From the NCBI RefSeq assembly GCF_013376045.1, contig NZ_JABMJG010000010.1:186001-250000 (forward strand): a stretch of 64,000 nucleotides of DNA. The letters are read 5' to 3'. A program made the translations under genes and the position numbers. The stretch is from Variovorax sp. SG517. GTDB lineage: Bacteria; Pseudomonadota; Gammaproteobacteria; Burkholderiales; Burkholderiaceae_C. Each line of letters opens with the position of its first letter. Position 1 is the first letter of the stretch. The notes beneath the pieces are model-generated. The model was not told the origin of the DNA, made no database searches, and was given only the letters and a program-made list of their open reading frames with translations. Shown one piece after another: positions 25,473-33,551 of the stretch.

Positions 25473-27134
25473 TCAGTCCATCGACATCGTGGCGATGTCG
25501 ATGAACCAGCTCTTGGGCTGCACCACGTTCTTCACCTTGGCCGACATGGCGCGCGGGCCGACGTCGTGCGCGATCCACACGAAGGGCGCGTCGTCCACGA
25601 TGTACGTGTGCAGCTTGGCAAGCGCGGCGTCGCGCGCCTTGTCGTCGAAGCTGGTGCGCGCGTCGGCCACCAGCTTGTCGACCTCGGCGTTGCCGTAGTA
25701 GCCCCAGTTGTTCGACACCGGCGGGACGGTCTTGGTGCTCACGAAGCGCACCATCGCGAAGAACGGGTCCATGGCCGCGAAGCTGATGTTGACCGCGTTG
25801 GCGCCGTTGGCCGACGGGTCCTTCGCGCCCTTGCGCCAGTTGGTGAAGAGCGTGTTCCATTCGATCACGTCGAACTGCACGTCGAAGTAGCACTGCTTGA
25901 GCGACTGCTGCGCGAACTCGTTCATCGGCAACGGCTGCATCTGGCCCGAGCCCGAGGCCGAGATCTGCACCTTCACCTTGATCGGCTTGGCGGCGGAGTA
26001 GCCGGCCTGCGTCATGAGTGCCTGCGCCGCCTTCACGTCGTAGCGGATGTCAAAGGTGGGCTTGCCGAACCACGGGTGGCCCGGCGGTACCGTGCCCTTG
26101 GGCTCGGCCATCATGCCGCCCAGCAGCTGCTTCATGCCGGCGCGGTCGATGCACAGGTTGGCGGCCTGGCGCACGCGTTTGTCGAGCCAGGGCGAGCCTT
26201 CGGCGAACGAGAGCTGCCAGGGCCACACGTGCGGCTGCGCGTTCGAATAGATCTTGAAGCCGCGCTGCGTGATCTGGGCCATCGCGTCGGGGGCGGGCGC
26301 CTCGATCCAGTCGACCTGCCCGCCCAGCAGCGCGGCGGTGCGCGCGTTGGCCTCGGGCATCGGCAGCAGCACGACCTTGTCGATCTTCGGCACGCGCTTG
26401 GCATCCCAGTAGCCCTTGTTGGCGGCCAGCTCGAGACGCTCGCGCGCCACGAAGCGCGTGACCTTGAACGGGCCCGAGCCCGACGGGTCGGCGGCGAAGG
26501 CGGTCCAGGCGGCCTTGGCCTTGTCTGCAGGGGTGGCGCCCGCGGCCGCGTCGAACTTCTTCTGCCAGTGCGCGGGCGAGGCCATGAACAGGTTCGTGAG
26601 GTTGATCGGCAGGAAGGCGTCGGGCTCGCTGGTGGTGAGCTCGACCGTGGTGTCGTCGATCTTGCGCGCCGACTTGAGCGTGGGCATGCGCGAGGCCGTC
26701 ACGCCGACCTGGCTGGGGTCGAACTGCACGGCATCCTTGTCGAGCACCTTCTGCACGTTCCACACCACGGCGTCGGCGTTGAAGGCCGAGCCGTCGTGGA
26801 ACTTCACGCCGGGGCGCAGCTTGAAGACCCACTTGGTCTTGTCCTTGGCGTCGACCGCCCACGAGGCGGCGAGGCCGGGGATCAGCACGCTGGGCGCGTC
26901 GGCCTTCGACAGGTCCCATTGCGTGAGCGAGTCGTAGATCGGAATGCCGGTGAAGCGGTTGCCCTCGAAACCCTGGTCGGGCTGGCCCAGCGTGCGCGGA
27001 ATGTCGGCGGCCGTCATGGCGATGCGCAGCGTCTTCTCCTGCGCCATCGCATGGGGCGCGGCGAGCACCAGTGTGGCGAGCGCCGCGCAGGCGGCCAGGG
27101 GTTTCAGGAACAGGGCAGGGGCAGCACGCTTCAC
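25473..27134 (-). CDS. ABC transporter substrate-binding protein, family 5
   Basis: The 553-residue periplasmic receptor of the importer. A signal peptide of about 31 residues ends at APHAMAQE; the mature protein opens KTLRIAMTAADIPRT. The family 5 (DppA/OppA-like) signature is seen in WVFKLRPGVKFHDGSAFNADAVVWN (about 112-136). As first gene of the operon it should set the specificity. Since the last gene encodes a small-substrate amidase, the ligand may be an amide or short modified peptide, which is inference. The 232-base upstream gap must carry the promoter; no clear sigma-70 boxes stand out. Confidence 0.94.
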   Translation of the reverse strand: MKRAAPALFLKPLAACAALATLVLAAPHAMAQEKTLRIAMTAADIPRTLGQPDQGFEGNRFTGIPIYDSLTQWDLSKADAPSVLIPGLAASWAVDAKDKTKWVFKLRPGVKFHDGSAFNADAVVWNVQKVLDKDAVQFDPSQVGVTASRMPTLKSARKIDDTTVELTTSEPDAFLPINLTNLFMASPAHWQKKFDAAAGATPADKAKAAWTAFAADPSGSGPFKVTRFVARERLELAANKGYWDAKRVPKIDKVVLLPMPEANARTAALLGGQVDWIEAPAPDAMAQITQRGFKIYSNAQPHVWPWQLSFAEGSPWLDKRVRQAANLCIDRAGMKQLLGGMMAEPKGTVPPGHPWFGKPTFDIRYDVKAAQALMTQAGYSAAKPIKVKVQISASGSGQMQPLPMNEFAQQSLKQCYFDVQFDVIEWNTLFTNWRKGAKDPSANGANAVNISFAAMDPFFAMVRFVSTKTVPPVSNNWGYYGNAEVDKLVADARTSFDDKARDAALAKLHTYIVDDAPFVWIAHDVGPRAMSAKVKNVVQPKSWFIDIATMSMD

Positions 27135-27366
27135 ATGGAACTCCGTTGGAATGAAAGTGGAAAAGAACGTAAATAACTGTCAAGCACGACATGTGCCAGC
27201 GAGGGAATCCCTTGTGGAGCGAGGGCCATGACGGCTGCCGGGCGTTCCTGCCGGCGTGGAAAAATTTGTGCTTCCCGCGAACCATCCGGCGGGTTCGACG
27301 CCTCTTGGTGTCCGAGGGTCTTCCTCATGCACTTACTCATCACCAAGAAGGATCGAAGGAACCGCC

Positions 27367-27585
27367 ATGCTCTACGCAAAGAATCTTCCCGGCTGGGAAC
27401 GTGCACTGCGCATCGTCATCGGCCTTGCGGCACTGGCTTTCGCGGCCCTCGGCTGGAGCACAGCCGGCTTCGGGCTGGGCGTGGCCGTCGCGCTCATGGG
27501 CGCGATGCTCGCGCTGACGGGCCTGTTCGGCTTCTGCCCGATGTGCGCGATGCTCGGGCGCAAGCTCGACGGAAAGGGGCGCTGA
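27367..27585 (+). CDS. DUF2892 (YgaP-like) small inner membrane protein
   Basis: A 72-residue protein beginning MLYAKNLPGWERALRIVIGL, typical of the DUF2892 family found as the membrane domain of YgaP. Two hydrophobic helices are predicted (about 14-32 and 37-53), followed by FGFCPMCAMLG with a CxxC pair. AAGGAACCGCC gives a good ribosome site before the ATG at 27367; a longer frame from 27256 is not favoured. It lies 3 bases before the ECF sigma factor gene and may be co-regulated with it. The family has no firm function. Confidence 0.85.
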   Translation: MLYAKNLPGWERALRIVIGLAALAFAALGWSTAGFGLGVAVALMGAMLALTGLFGFCPMCAMLGRKLDGKGR

Positions 27586-27588
27586 AGC

Positions 27589-28131
27589 ATGGCCGCGGGC
27601 ATCGACCGATCGGGCCTGATCCTCGCCGCGCAGACCGGCGACCCGGCCGCCATCGCGAGCCTGCTCGCGGTCTGCCAGGCCGATGCGCGCCGCTACGCCT
27701 GGCGGCACTGCCATGCCAGCGACGTCGACGACGCGGTGCAGGAGTCGCTGCTGGTCATCGCGCGCAAGGTCCGGGGGCTGAAGGCCGCGGCGGCATTCTC
27801 GTCGTGGCTCTTCACCGTCATCCGGCGCGAATGCCTGCGGCTGCAGCGGGCGATGTTCAGGCACGAGCCGCTCGACGAGGAAGCGGCCGAGCGGCAATTG
27901 CTCAGCCGCGGCGACGCCGCGCTGCGGCTGGACCTCACCCACGCGCTCGAATCGCTGCCCGCGCACTACCTCGAGGTGGTGCTGCTGCGCGACTTCGAGG
28001 AGCTGACCATCGCGGAAATCGCCGAACGGCTCGGTGAACCGCCGGGCGCCGTGAAGAGCCGGCTGCACAGGGCGCGTTCGCTGGTGCGCGAGTACCTGCT
28101 GGGGCCCGGTGCGACAATCCCCGGGCCATGA
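27589..28131 (+). CDS. ECF-family RNA polymerase sigma factor
   Basis: A 180-residue group IV sigma factor. Region 2 spans about 22-85, with DVDDAVQESLLVIARKV and FSSWLFTVIRRECLRL matching the core-binding and -10 recognition helices. Region 4 spans about 115-170 with AHYLEVVLLRDFEELTIAEIAERL and GAVKSRLHRARSLV, the -35 recognition helix-turn-helix. No anti-sigma gene follows; instead the stop overlaps the pyrC start (ATGA). The only membrane protein nearby is the small DUF2892 protein just upstream, which might be its partner. What it controls is not visible. Confidence 0.9.
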   Translation: MAAGIDRSGLILAAQTGDPAAIASLLAVCQADARRYAWRHCHASDVDDAVQESLLVIARKVRGLKAAAAFSSWLFTVIRRECLRLQRAMFRHEPLDEEAAERQLLSRGDAALRLDLTHALESLPAHYLEVVLLRDFEELTIAEIAERLGEPPGAVKSRLHRARSLVREYLLGPGATIPGP

Positions 28132-29159
28132 CAGACACCCTCACGATCACCCGCCCCGACGACTGGCACCTGCACGTGCGCGACGGCGCCGCACTCGAAG
28201 CCGTCGTTCCCCACAGCGCCCGCCAGTTCGGCCGCGCGCTGATCATGCCGAACCTCCGCCCCCCCGTGACCACCGCCGCGCAGGCCGTGGCGTACCGCGA
28301 CCGCATCCGCGCCGCCGTGCCCGAAGGCACCGGCTTCGAGCCGGTGATGTCGCTCTATCTCACCGACAAGCTGCCGCCCGAGGAGATCGCGCTGGCAGCC
28401 GAAGCTGGCGTGCGCGCGCTCAAGCTCTATCCGGCAGGCGCCACCACCAACAGCGATGCCGGCGTGACCGACATCCGCAAGACCTACAAGACGCTCGAAG
28501 CCATGCAGAAGCACGGCCTGCTGCTGCTGGTGCACGGCGAGGTGACCGACCCGGCCATCGACCTGTTCGACCGCGAGGCCGTGTTCGTCGACCGCGTGAT
28601 GATCCCGCTGCGCCGCGACTTCCCCGAGCTGAAGGTGGTGTTCGAGCACCTCACCACCAAGGAAGGCGCCCACTACGTGCGCGATGCCGGCCGCTTCACG
28701 GCCGCCACCATCACGGCGCACCACCTGCTCTACAACCGCAACGCCATCTTCACCGGCGGCATCCGCCCGCACTACTACTGCCTGCCCGTGCTCAAGCGCG
28801 AGACGCACCGCGTGGCGCTAGTCGAGGCGGCCACCAGCGGCAGCGACCGCTTCTTCCTGGGCACCGACAGCGCGCCGCATCCGGCGCACCTGAAGGAGCA
28901 TGCGCTGGGCTGCGCCGGCTGCTACACCGCGCTCACCGCCATCGAGCTCTACGCCGAGGCCTTCGACAACGCGGGCGCGCTCGACAAGCTCGAAGGCTTC
29001 GCGAGCTTCCACGGCCCTGACTTCTACGGCCTGCCGCGCCACACCGACACCATCACCCTCAAGCGCGAGAGCTGGACCGTGCCCGAGACCGTGCCCTACG
29101 GCGACGCCACGCTCAAGCCGCTGCGCGGTGGCGAGACCGTCGGCTGGAAGCTCGCATGA
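28128..29159 (+). CDS. pyrC: Dihydroorotase
   Basis: PyrC (343 residues) catalyses the reversible cyclisation of carbamoyl aspartate to dihydroorotate in pyrimidine synthesis. The zinc ligands His14 and His16 lie in DDWHLHVRDG, the carboxylated lysine is Lys99 in ALKLYPAGATTNS, and later ligands fall in LLVHGEVTD and VFEHLTTKEG. The final metal-site aspartate is in FFLGTDSAPH. This is the short, class II (E. coli-like) type. Its ATG overlaps the sigma factor stop and its stop overlaps the start of the NYN gene, so the whole stretch is translationally coupled. Confidence 0.97.
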   Translation: MTDTLTITRPDDWHLHVRDGAALEAVVPHSARQFGRALIMPNLRPPVTTAAQAVAYRDRIRAAVPEGTGFEPVMSLYLTDKLPPEEIALAAEAGVRALKLYPAGATTNSDAGVTDIRKTYKTLEAMQKHGLLLLVHGEVTDPAIDLFDREAVFVDRVMIPLRRDFPELKVVFEHLTTKEGAHYVRDAGRFTAATITAHHLLYNRNAIFTGGIRPHYYCLPVLKRETHRVALVEAATSGSDRFFLGTDSAPHPAHLKEHALGCAGCYTALTAIELYAEAFDNAGALDKLEGFASFHGPDFYGLPRHTDTITLKRESWTVPETVPYGDATLKPLRGGETVGWKLA

Positions 29160-29986
29160 CGGTTCCCTCGCTGCGCGTGATGCTCCTGATCGACGCCGAC
29201 AACGTGTCGGCCGAAGTCATCGAGCAGGCGGTACAGCGCACCATGGACGAATACGGCGCCATCCACGTGCGCCGCGCCTACTGCAACGCCGAGATGGCGG
29301 TGAACCGGCAGGCGCTCTTCAAGCGCCTCTCGGTGCGGCCGATGGTGAACCTGTCGGCCGGCAAGAACAGCACCGACATCGCGCTGTCGGTCGATGCCAT
29401 CGACCTCGCCATCGCCGAGCGGCCCGACGTGGTGGTGCTGGTGTCGTCCGACTCCGACTTCGCGCCGCTGGTGATCCGCCTGCGCGAGAAGGGTTGCCGC
29501 GTCTGCGGCATCGGCCAGCAGGGCAAGACGGGCGAGGAAACCATCGGCATCTACGACGCCTTCACCGACATCGCGCACAACGCCGTCGCCAAGCCGGCCG
29601 CACGCACGGTGCCCGCGAAGAAGACGGCCGCGGCGAAGACCACGCGCGCCAAGGCCGCGCCCGCCGCGAGGAAAGCCGCGACGAAGACGGCAGCGCGCAA
29701 GACGACGGCGAAGGCTGCCGGCAAAGCCGAGCCCAGGCCCGAGCCGCAGCAGCAGGCACAGCAGCAGCCGCAACCCTCGGAAGCCGCCGAATTCATCCTG
29801 CAGGCCGCTCCGGCCCTGCGCAGCGGCAAGGACGTGCCGCTCAACGACGTGGCCAAGGCCCTGCGCACGGCCGGCCTGCTCGGCAAGAACAGCAGCTCGC
29901 TCAAGCTCTTCGAGAAGCTCACGGCCGAGTTTGCGCTGATGCAGCACCCGGACCGCATCCGCTGGACCGGCGCCCCCGCGCCTTGA
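29156..29986 (+). CDS. NYN-domain protein with basic linker and C-terminal LOTUS-like domain
   Basis: The 276-residue protein begins with a NYN (LabA/DUF88, PIN-like) domain, about 1-145. Conserved acidic positions are visible in MLLIDADNVS, NSTDIALSVDAIDL and VLVSSDSDFAPLV, the metal site of the predicted RNase fold. Residues about 146-200 are a Lys/Ala-rich, histone H1-like linker, followed by a Gln/Pro segment. The last 75 residues (LNDVAKALRTAGLLGKNSSSLKLFEKL) resemble an OST-HTH/LOTUS RNA-binding domain. The combination suggests an RNA-processing enzyme. It overlaps pyrC by four bases and is followed by an overlapping TTG-started gene. Confidence 0.88.
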   Translation: MTVPSLRVMLLIDADNVSAEVIEQAVQRTMDEYGAIHVRRAYCNAEMAVNRQALFKRLSVRPMVNLSAGKNSTDIALSVDAIDLAIAERPDVVVLVSSDSDFAPLVIRLREKGCRVCGIGQQGKTGEETIGIYDAFTDIAHNAVAKPAARTVPAKKTAAAKTTRAKAAPAARKAATKTAARKTTAKAAGKAEPRPEPQQQAQQQPQPSEAAEFILQAAPALRSGKDVPLNDVAKALRTAGLLGKNSSSLKLFEKLTAEFALMQHPDRIRWTGAPAP

Positions 29987-30744
29987 CCCTGCCGGCGATC
30001 GACTGGGCGCAGCCCTGGCTCGCGCCCTATCGCGCCGACGGCGAAGCGGCAGCGCGGGCTGTCGCGCACGGCGATGGCAGCGTGGCAACCGCGCTCCAGC
30101 GCATCAGGCAGGCATCGGCACCCGATTTCGTGCGCCAAGAGGCGCTGCCCGCCGGGCAGGCCTACGAGGCCCACATCTTCCAGACCCGCACCGTCCCGAC
30201 GCGCGACAACCTGCACGATTTCTTCAACGGCCTGGTGTGGCTCGCCTTTCCGCAGGCGAAGCGCCGCCTCAACGAACTGCAGGCCGCCGAGATCGCCCGT
30301 GACGGCATCGGCGCCACGCGCGGTGCGCTGCGCGATGCGCTCACGCTGTTCGACGAGAACGGCGCCTTGCTCGATGCGCCACCGGCGCTCTGGCGGGCGT
30401 TGGCCGCGCGCGACTGGCATACGCTTTTCGTCGGCCAGCGCGGGTTGTGGCGGGAGGCGCGGCTGCTGCTGTTCGGCCATGCGCTGCTGGAAAAACTGGT
30501 CACGCCGCGCAAGCCCATCACCGCGCACGTGCTGCTGCCGGTGCACGGCGAAACCGGGCCGGCGGCGCTCGACGACGCCCGAGTGGCCGCCGCGCTCGAC
30601 CCGCTACGGCTCGAACACAAGCCCTTCGTGCCGCTGCCGGTGCTCGGCGTACCCGGCTGGTGCCGCGACAACGAGGCAGCACGGTTCTATGACGATCCGC
30701 AGGTCTTCAGGCCCTTGGCCGGTCGGGGAATACCGGGGCCCTAG
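29983..30744 (+). CDS. DUF3025 family protein
   Basis: A 253-residue cytoplasmic protein of the DUF3025 family, function unknown. The frame has no ATG in the right place; a TTG at 29983 overlaps the preceding stop (TTGA), giving the start LTLPAIDWAQPWLAPY, the usual N-terminus. Conserved parts include RTVPTRDNLHDFFNGLVWLAFPQAKRRLN (about 67-95) and the C-terminal VPGWCRDNEAARFYDDPQVFRP. The overlap implies coupling to the NYN gene. The long upstream frame in this phase is a shadow of pyrC and the NYN gene. Confidence 0.86.
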   Translation: MTLPAIDWAQPWLAPYRADGEAAARAVAHGDGSVATALQRIRQASAPDFVRQEALPAGQAYEAHIFQTRTVPTRDNLHDFFNGLVWLAFPQAKRRLNELQAAEIARDGIGATRGALRDALTLFDENGALLDAPPALWRALAARDWHTLFVGQRGLWREARLLLFGHALLEKLVTPRKPITAHVLLPVHGETGPAALDDARVAAALDPLRLEHKPFVPLPVLGVPGWCRDNEAARFYDDPQVFRPLAGRGIPGP

Positions 30745-30916
30745 AACTTTTGCTCCTATCATGGCTCTACCGGCTGCCGCCGACCGGAGCGCCCAGAACA
30801 CCTAAAACTCCCGGGGCTTCACGGCCGCAAACTGCCTGAACATGGCGAGAAAACGGCTTGAAGAGGGCCCCGGGGCCCTCATCTGGGTGGCAGGTTTCCC
30901 CCACGGAGAATTCAAC

Positions 30917-31792
30917 TTGAAACGTATCCTTCTGTTTGTCCTGACCAACGTGATGGTCGTCGCGGTGCTCGGCGTGGTCGCCAGCCTGCTCGGCGTCAAT
31001 CGCTTCCTCACGGCCAACGGGCTCAACCTGACCGCGCTGCTCGGCTTCGCGCTGGTGATGGGTTTCGGCGGCGCGATCATCTCGCTGCTCATCAGCAAGC
31101 CCATGGCCAAGTGGACCACCGGCCTGCACATGATCGACAACCCCCAGACGCCCGACGAGGCCTGGATCGTCGGCACGGTGCGCAAGTTCGCCGACAAGGC
31201 CGGCATCGGCATGCCCGAGGTCGGCATCTTCGAAGGCGAGCCCAACGCCTTCGCGACGGGCGCGTTCAAGAACTCGTCGCTGGTGGCGGTGTCCACCGGC
31301 CTGCTGCAGAACATGACGCGCGAAGAGGTCGAGGCCGTCATCGGCCACGAGGTGGCGCACATCGCCAACGGCGACATGGTCACCATGACGCTGATCCAGG
31401 GCGTGATGAACACCTTCGTCGTGTTCCTGTCGCGCGTGATCGGCTATGCGGTCGACAGCTTCCTGCGCCGCGGCGACGACCGCAGCTCGGGCCCCGGCAT
31501 CGGCTACTACGTGAGCACCATCGTGCTCGACATCGTGCTCGGCTTCGCCGCCGCGATGGTGGTGGCCTGGTTTTCGCGCCAGCGCGAGTTCCGCGCCGAC
31601 GCCGGCTCGGCCGCCCTCATGGGCAACCGCCAGCCGATGGTCAACGCGCTGGCCCGCCTGGGCGGCCTGCCCGCCGGCGAACTGCCAAAGGCGGTGGAAG
31701 CCATGGGCATCACCGGCAGCATCGGCAAGCTGTTCGCGACGCACCCGCCGATCGAGGAGCGCATCGCCGCGCTGCAGAACGCGCAGCGCTGA
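30917..31792 (+). CDS. htpX: Membrane protease HtpX
   Basis: HtpX (291 residues) is an inner membrane zinc metalloprotease of the M48 family in membrane protein quality control. Two N-terminal helices (MKRILLFVLTNVMVVAVLGV and LLGFALVMGFGGAIISLLI) precede the zinc motif HEVAH (His144, Glu145, His148); the third ligand lies in QREFRADAGSA. The start is a TTG at 30917 with GGAGA 9 bases upstream, since this gives the invariant MKRILLF N-terminus; the longer frame from 30842 adds unrelated residues. A strong terminator follows. Confidence 0.95.
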   Translation: MKRILLFVLTNVMVVAVLGVVASLLGVNRFLTANGLNLTALLGFALVMGFGGAIISLLISKPMAKWTTGLHMIDNPQTPDEAWIVGTVRKFADKAGIGMPEVGIFEGEPNAFATGAFKNSSLVAVSTGLLQNMTREEVEAVIGHEVAHIANGDMVTMTLIQGVMNTFVVFLSRVIGYAVDSFLRRGDDRSSGPGIGYYVSTIVLDIVLGFAAAMVVAWFSRQREFRADAGSAALMGNRQPMVNALARLGGLPAGELPKAVEAMGITGSIGKLFATHPPIEERIAALQNAQR

Positions 31793-31831
31793 TGATGCGG
31801 GACGGGCCATCCGGCCCGTGACTCGACAAAG

Positions 31832-31863
31832 AAAAAGCCGCCACGTCACCGTGGCGGCTTTTT
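31832..31863. terminator. Bidirectional rho-independent terminator
   Basis: AAAAAGCCGCCACG (31832-31845) and CGTGGCGGCTTTTT (31850-31863) form a perfect 14-bp stem with a 4-base loop, with A5 on one side and T5 on the other. It lies between the convergent htpX and ProQ-like genes and should stop transcription from both sides. Confidence 0.93.
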
Positions 31864-31910
31864 CATTTGGGCGGTCGCAGGCTCGAAACTGCGACGCGGG
31901 GGCTTCCGAG

Positions 31911-32858
31911 TCAGTCGGCAGCCGGAGCTTCAGGAGCGGCCGGGGTTTCCGTCGCTTCCGGCGTGGGCGGAGCTTCCTGCGCAGCGGCAGCAGCGGCCGC
32001 CTGATCGCGCCTCACGCGCTGCAGGGTCCGCGTCACCTCCGCCGGGTTCATGCCGTACATCTCCGCAAACTCCTTCTCGCTGCGCCCGCTGGCCTCGAAG
32101 GCGCGCAGCAGGGCTTCGCGCTTGGCGGCCTGTTCCGCGAGCAGGGCGAGGGCTTCGTCGAGCACGGCGTTGTTGTTCGCGTCGCGCGAGCGCACCAGCA
32201 CGGCGTAGGCCTCGCGGTCGAGGCCCGAGGCTTCGACGGCGCGGGCCAGGCGCGCCACCAGTTGCGGGCGCAGGTCTTCGCCGGTGCGCTGCGAGCGGCG
32301 GCGGTGCAGCTCGAGGATGGCGTGGTGCACGTGCTCGGGCGCCACCGGCTCGGCGACGTTGCCGTCGAGGTCGTGGCGCGGATGGCCGGCGGCCACGCTC
32401 TCGAGATAGCGCGTGGAGCGCGCGTGCAGGCCCATCGCCACCTTCAGGTCTTCGGCCTTGAAGTCGTCGGGGTGGCGGGCAATCAGCTCTTCGTACACGC
32501 CGAGCTTCAGTGGCAGGAAGCGCGCGCCGAAGAGGTTCGGGTAAAGCTCGAACAGGCGCTCGAGCGCCGGGTGCACCTTGCGCTGTGGGCGCGCGGGCTG
32601 CTGAGGCTGTTGTTGCTGCTTCTGCTGCGAAGGCTGCTGGCGGCCCTGCGCCTGCTGCGGCTTCTTGGGCTTGCGCTGCTGCTGGTGTTGCGGACGCTGC
32701 CTGGTCTGCGCAACGGCTTGCGCGGTGTCGGCTTCGGGCGCGGTCGTCGCGCCGTCCGTGCCGGCACGCAGGGCCTGCAGCTGCTGCGCCATGTCCATGC
32801 GCTCGCCACGGGGGCGGCGCGACTTGTTGTTCGGGTTGGCGGTGGTTGCTTCGGTCAT
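31911..32858 (-). CDS. ProQ/FinO-domain RNA chaperone
   Basis: A 315-residue RNA-binding protein. The N-terminal third (about 50-95) is a Gln/Pro/Lys-rich low-complexity tail. The ProQ/FinO domain spans about 95-195, with HPALERLFELYPNLFGARFLPLKLGVYEELIA and LHARSTRYLESVAAGHPRHDLDG, matching the known fold that binds structured sRNA and mRNA 3' ends. A second helical part (REAYAVLVRSRDANNNAVLDEALAL) and an Ala/Pro/Glu tail follow. It ends at the bidirectional terminator and is transcribed alone. Confidence 0.92.
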   Translation of the reverse strand: MTEATTANPNNKSRRPRGERMDMAQQLQALRAGTDGATTAPEADTAQAVAQTRQRPQHQQQRKPKKPQQAQGRQQPSQQKQQQQPQQPARPQRKVHPALERLFELYPNLFGARFLPLKLGVYEELIARHPDDFKAEDLKVAMGLHARSTRYLESVAAGHPRHDLDGNVAEPVAPEHVHHAILELHRRRSQRTGEDLRPQLVARLARAVEASGLDREAYAVLVRSRDANNNAVLDEALALLAEQAAKREALLRAFEASGRSEKEFAEMYGMNPAEVTRTLQRVRRDQAAAAAAAQEAPPTPEATETPAAPEAPAAD

Positions 32859-32978
32859 TCTGGAAATCCGGCGCGAAGGCGCGAAGAAAGCAGGAAGTGG
32901 TTCAGTGGAATGCGCTCGCGCATGCGGCGCGGCGCAGGGAATGGGGTGCTGGGTGCATTGTCGTTTCCGTGGCCGTCG

Positions 32979-33551
32979 TCAGCTCATGGCGGCGGAAGTG
33001 CGCGCGGCCTGGCGGCCGATCAGCAGCCGGAACGGCAGCAGCATCAGCACGCCGACGGCCAGCTTCACCGCGAGGTCGCCCAGCGCCCAGGTGAGCCACG
33101 GGCCCTCGGTGCCCGCGAAGGCGATACCCCAGAACACGATGCTGTCGAGCACCGCCGCGATCACCGTGGCCACCAGCGGCGCGCGCCACCAGAGGCCGCG
33201 GCGCAGGCGGTCGAAGACGCCGATGTCGAGCAGTTGCGAGGCAATGAATGCCAGTCCCGAGGCTGCCGCGATGCGCACCGGCGCGAGCAGCAGCGAAACG
33301 CCCACCGCCACCGCGAAGCCCACCCACGCCACGCGCCGCGCCATGCCGGGGCCGAAGCGCCGGTTGACGAGATCGCTCACGAGATACGCCACCGGATAGG
33401 TGAAGGCGCCCCAGGTCAGCCAGTCGTTGATGGCGAACTGCACGAGCACGTTGGAGGCGAGCACCACGGCCGCCATCGCCAGCGTGGCGACGACCAGGTG
33501 GCCCGCGGCGGGGCGCTCGAAGCGGATGGAGGAGGACGGCATGGTCTGCAT
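32979..33551 (-). CDS. VUT-family (YhhQ-like) queuosine precursor transporter
   Basis: A 190-residue integral membrane protein with about six hydrophobic helices. The sequence LTWGAFTYPVAYLVSDLVNRRFG is the characteristic motif of the VUT/YhhQ family, known in E. coli to import the queuosine precursors preQ0/preQ1. Later segments (SQLLDIGVFDRLRR, VLDSIVFWGIAFAG, KLAVGVLMLLPFRL) also match. Its ATG shares one base with the stop of the FAD oxidoreductase gene (TGATG), so the two are co-translated. No preQ1 riboswitch was seen upstream of the pair. Confidence 0.9.
   Translation of the reverse strand: MQTMPSSSIRFERPAAGHLVVATLAMAAVVLASNVLVQFAINDWLTWGAFTYPVAYLVSDLVNRRFGPGMARRVAWVGFAVAVGVSLLLAPVRIAAASGLAFIASQLLDIGVFDRLRRGLWWRAPLVATVIAAVLDSIVFWGIAFAGTEGPWLTWALGDLAVKLAVGVLMLLPFRLLIGRQAARTSAAMS

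Noticed and set aside
27285..27330. GGGTTCGACGCC resembling a tRNA T-arm
   Set aside because: No acceptor stem, anticodon arm or CCA end could be placed around it. No tRNA was found in the window.
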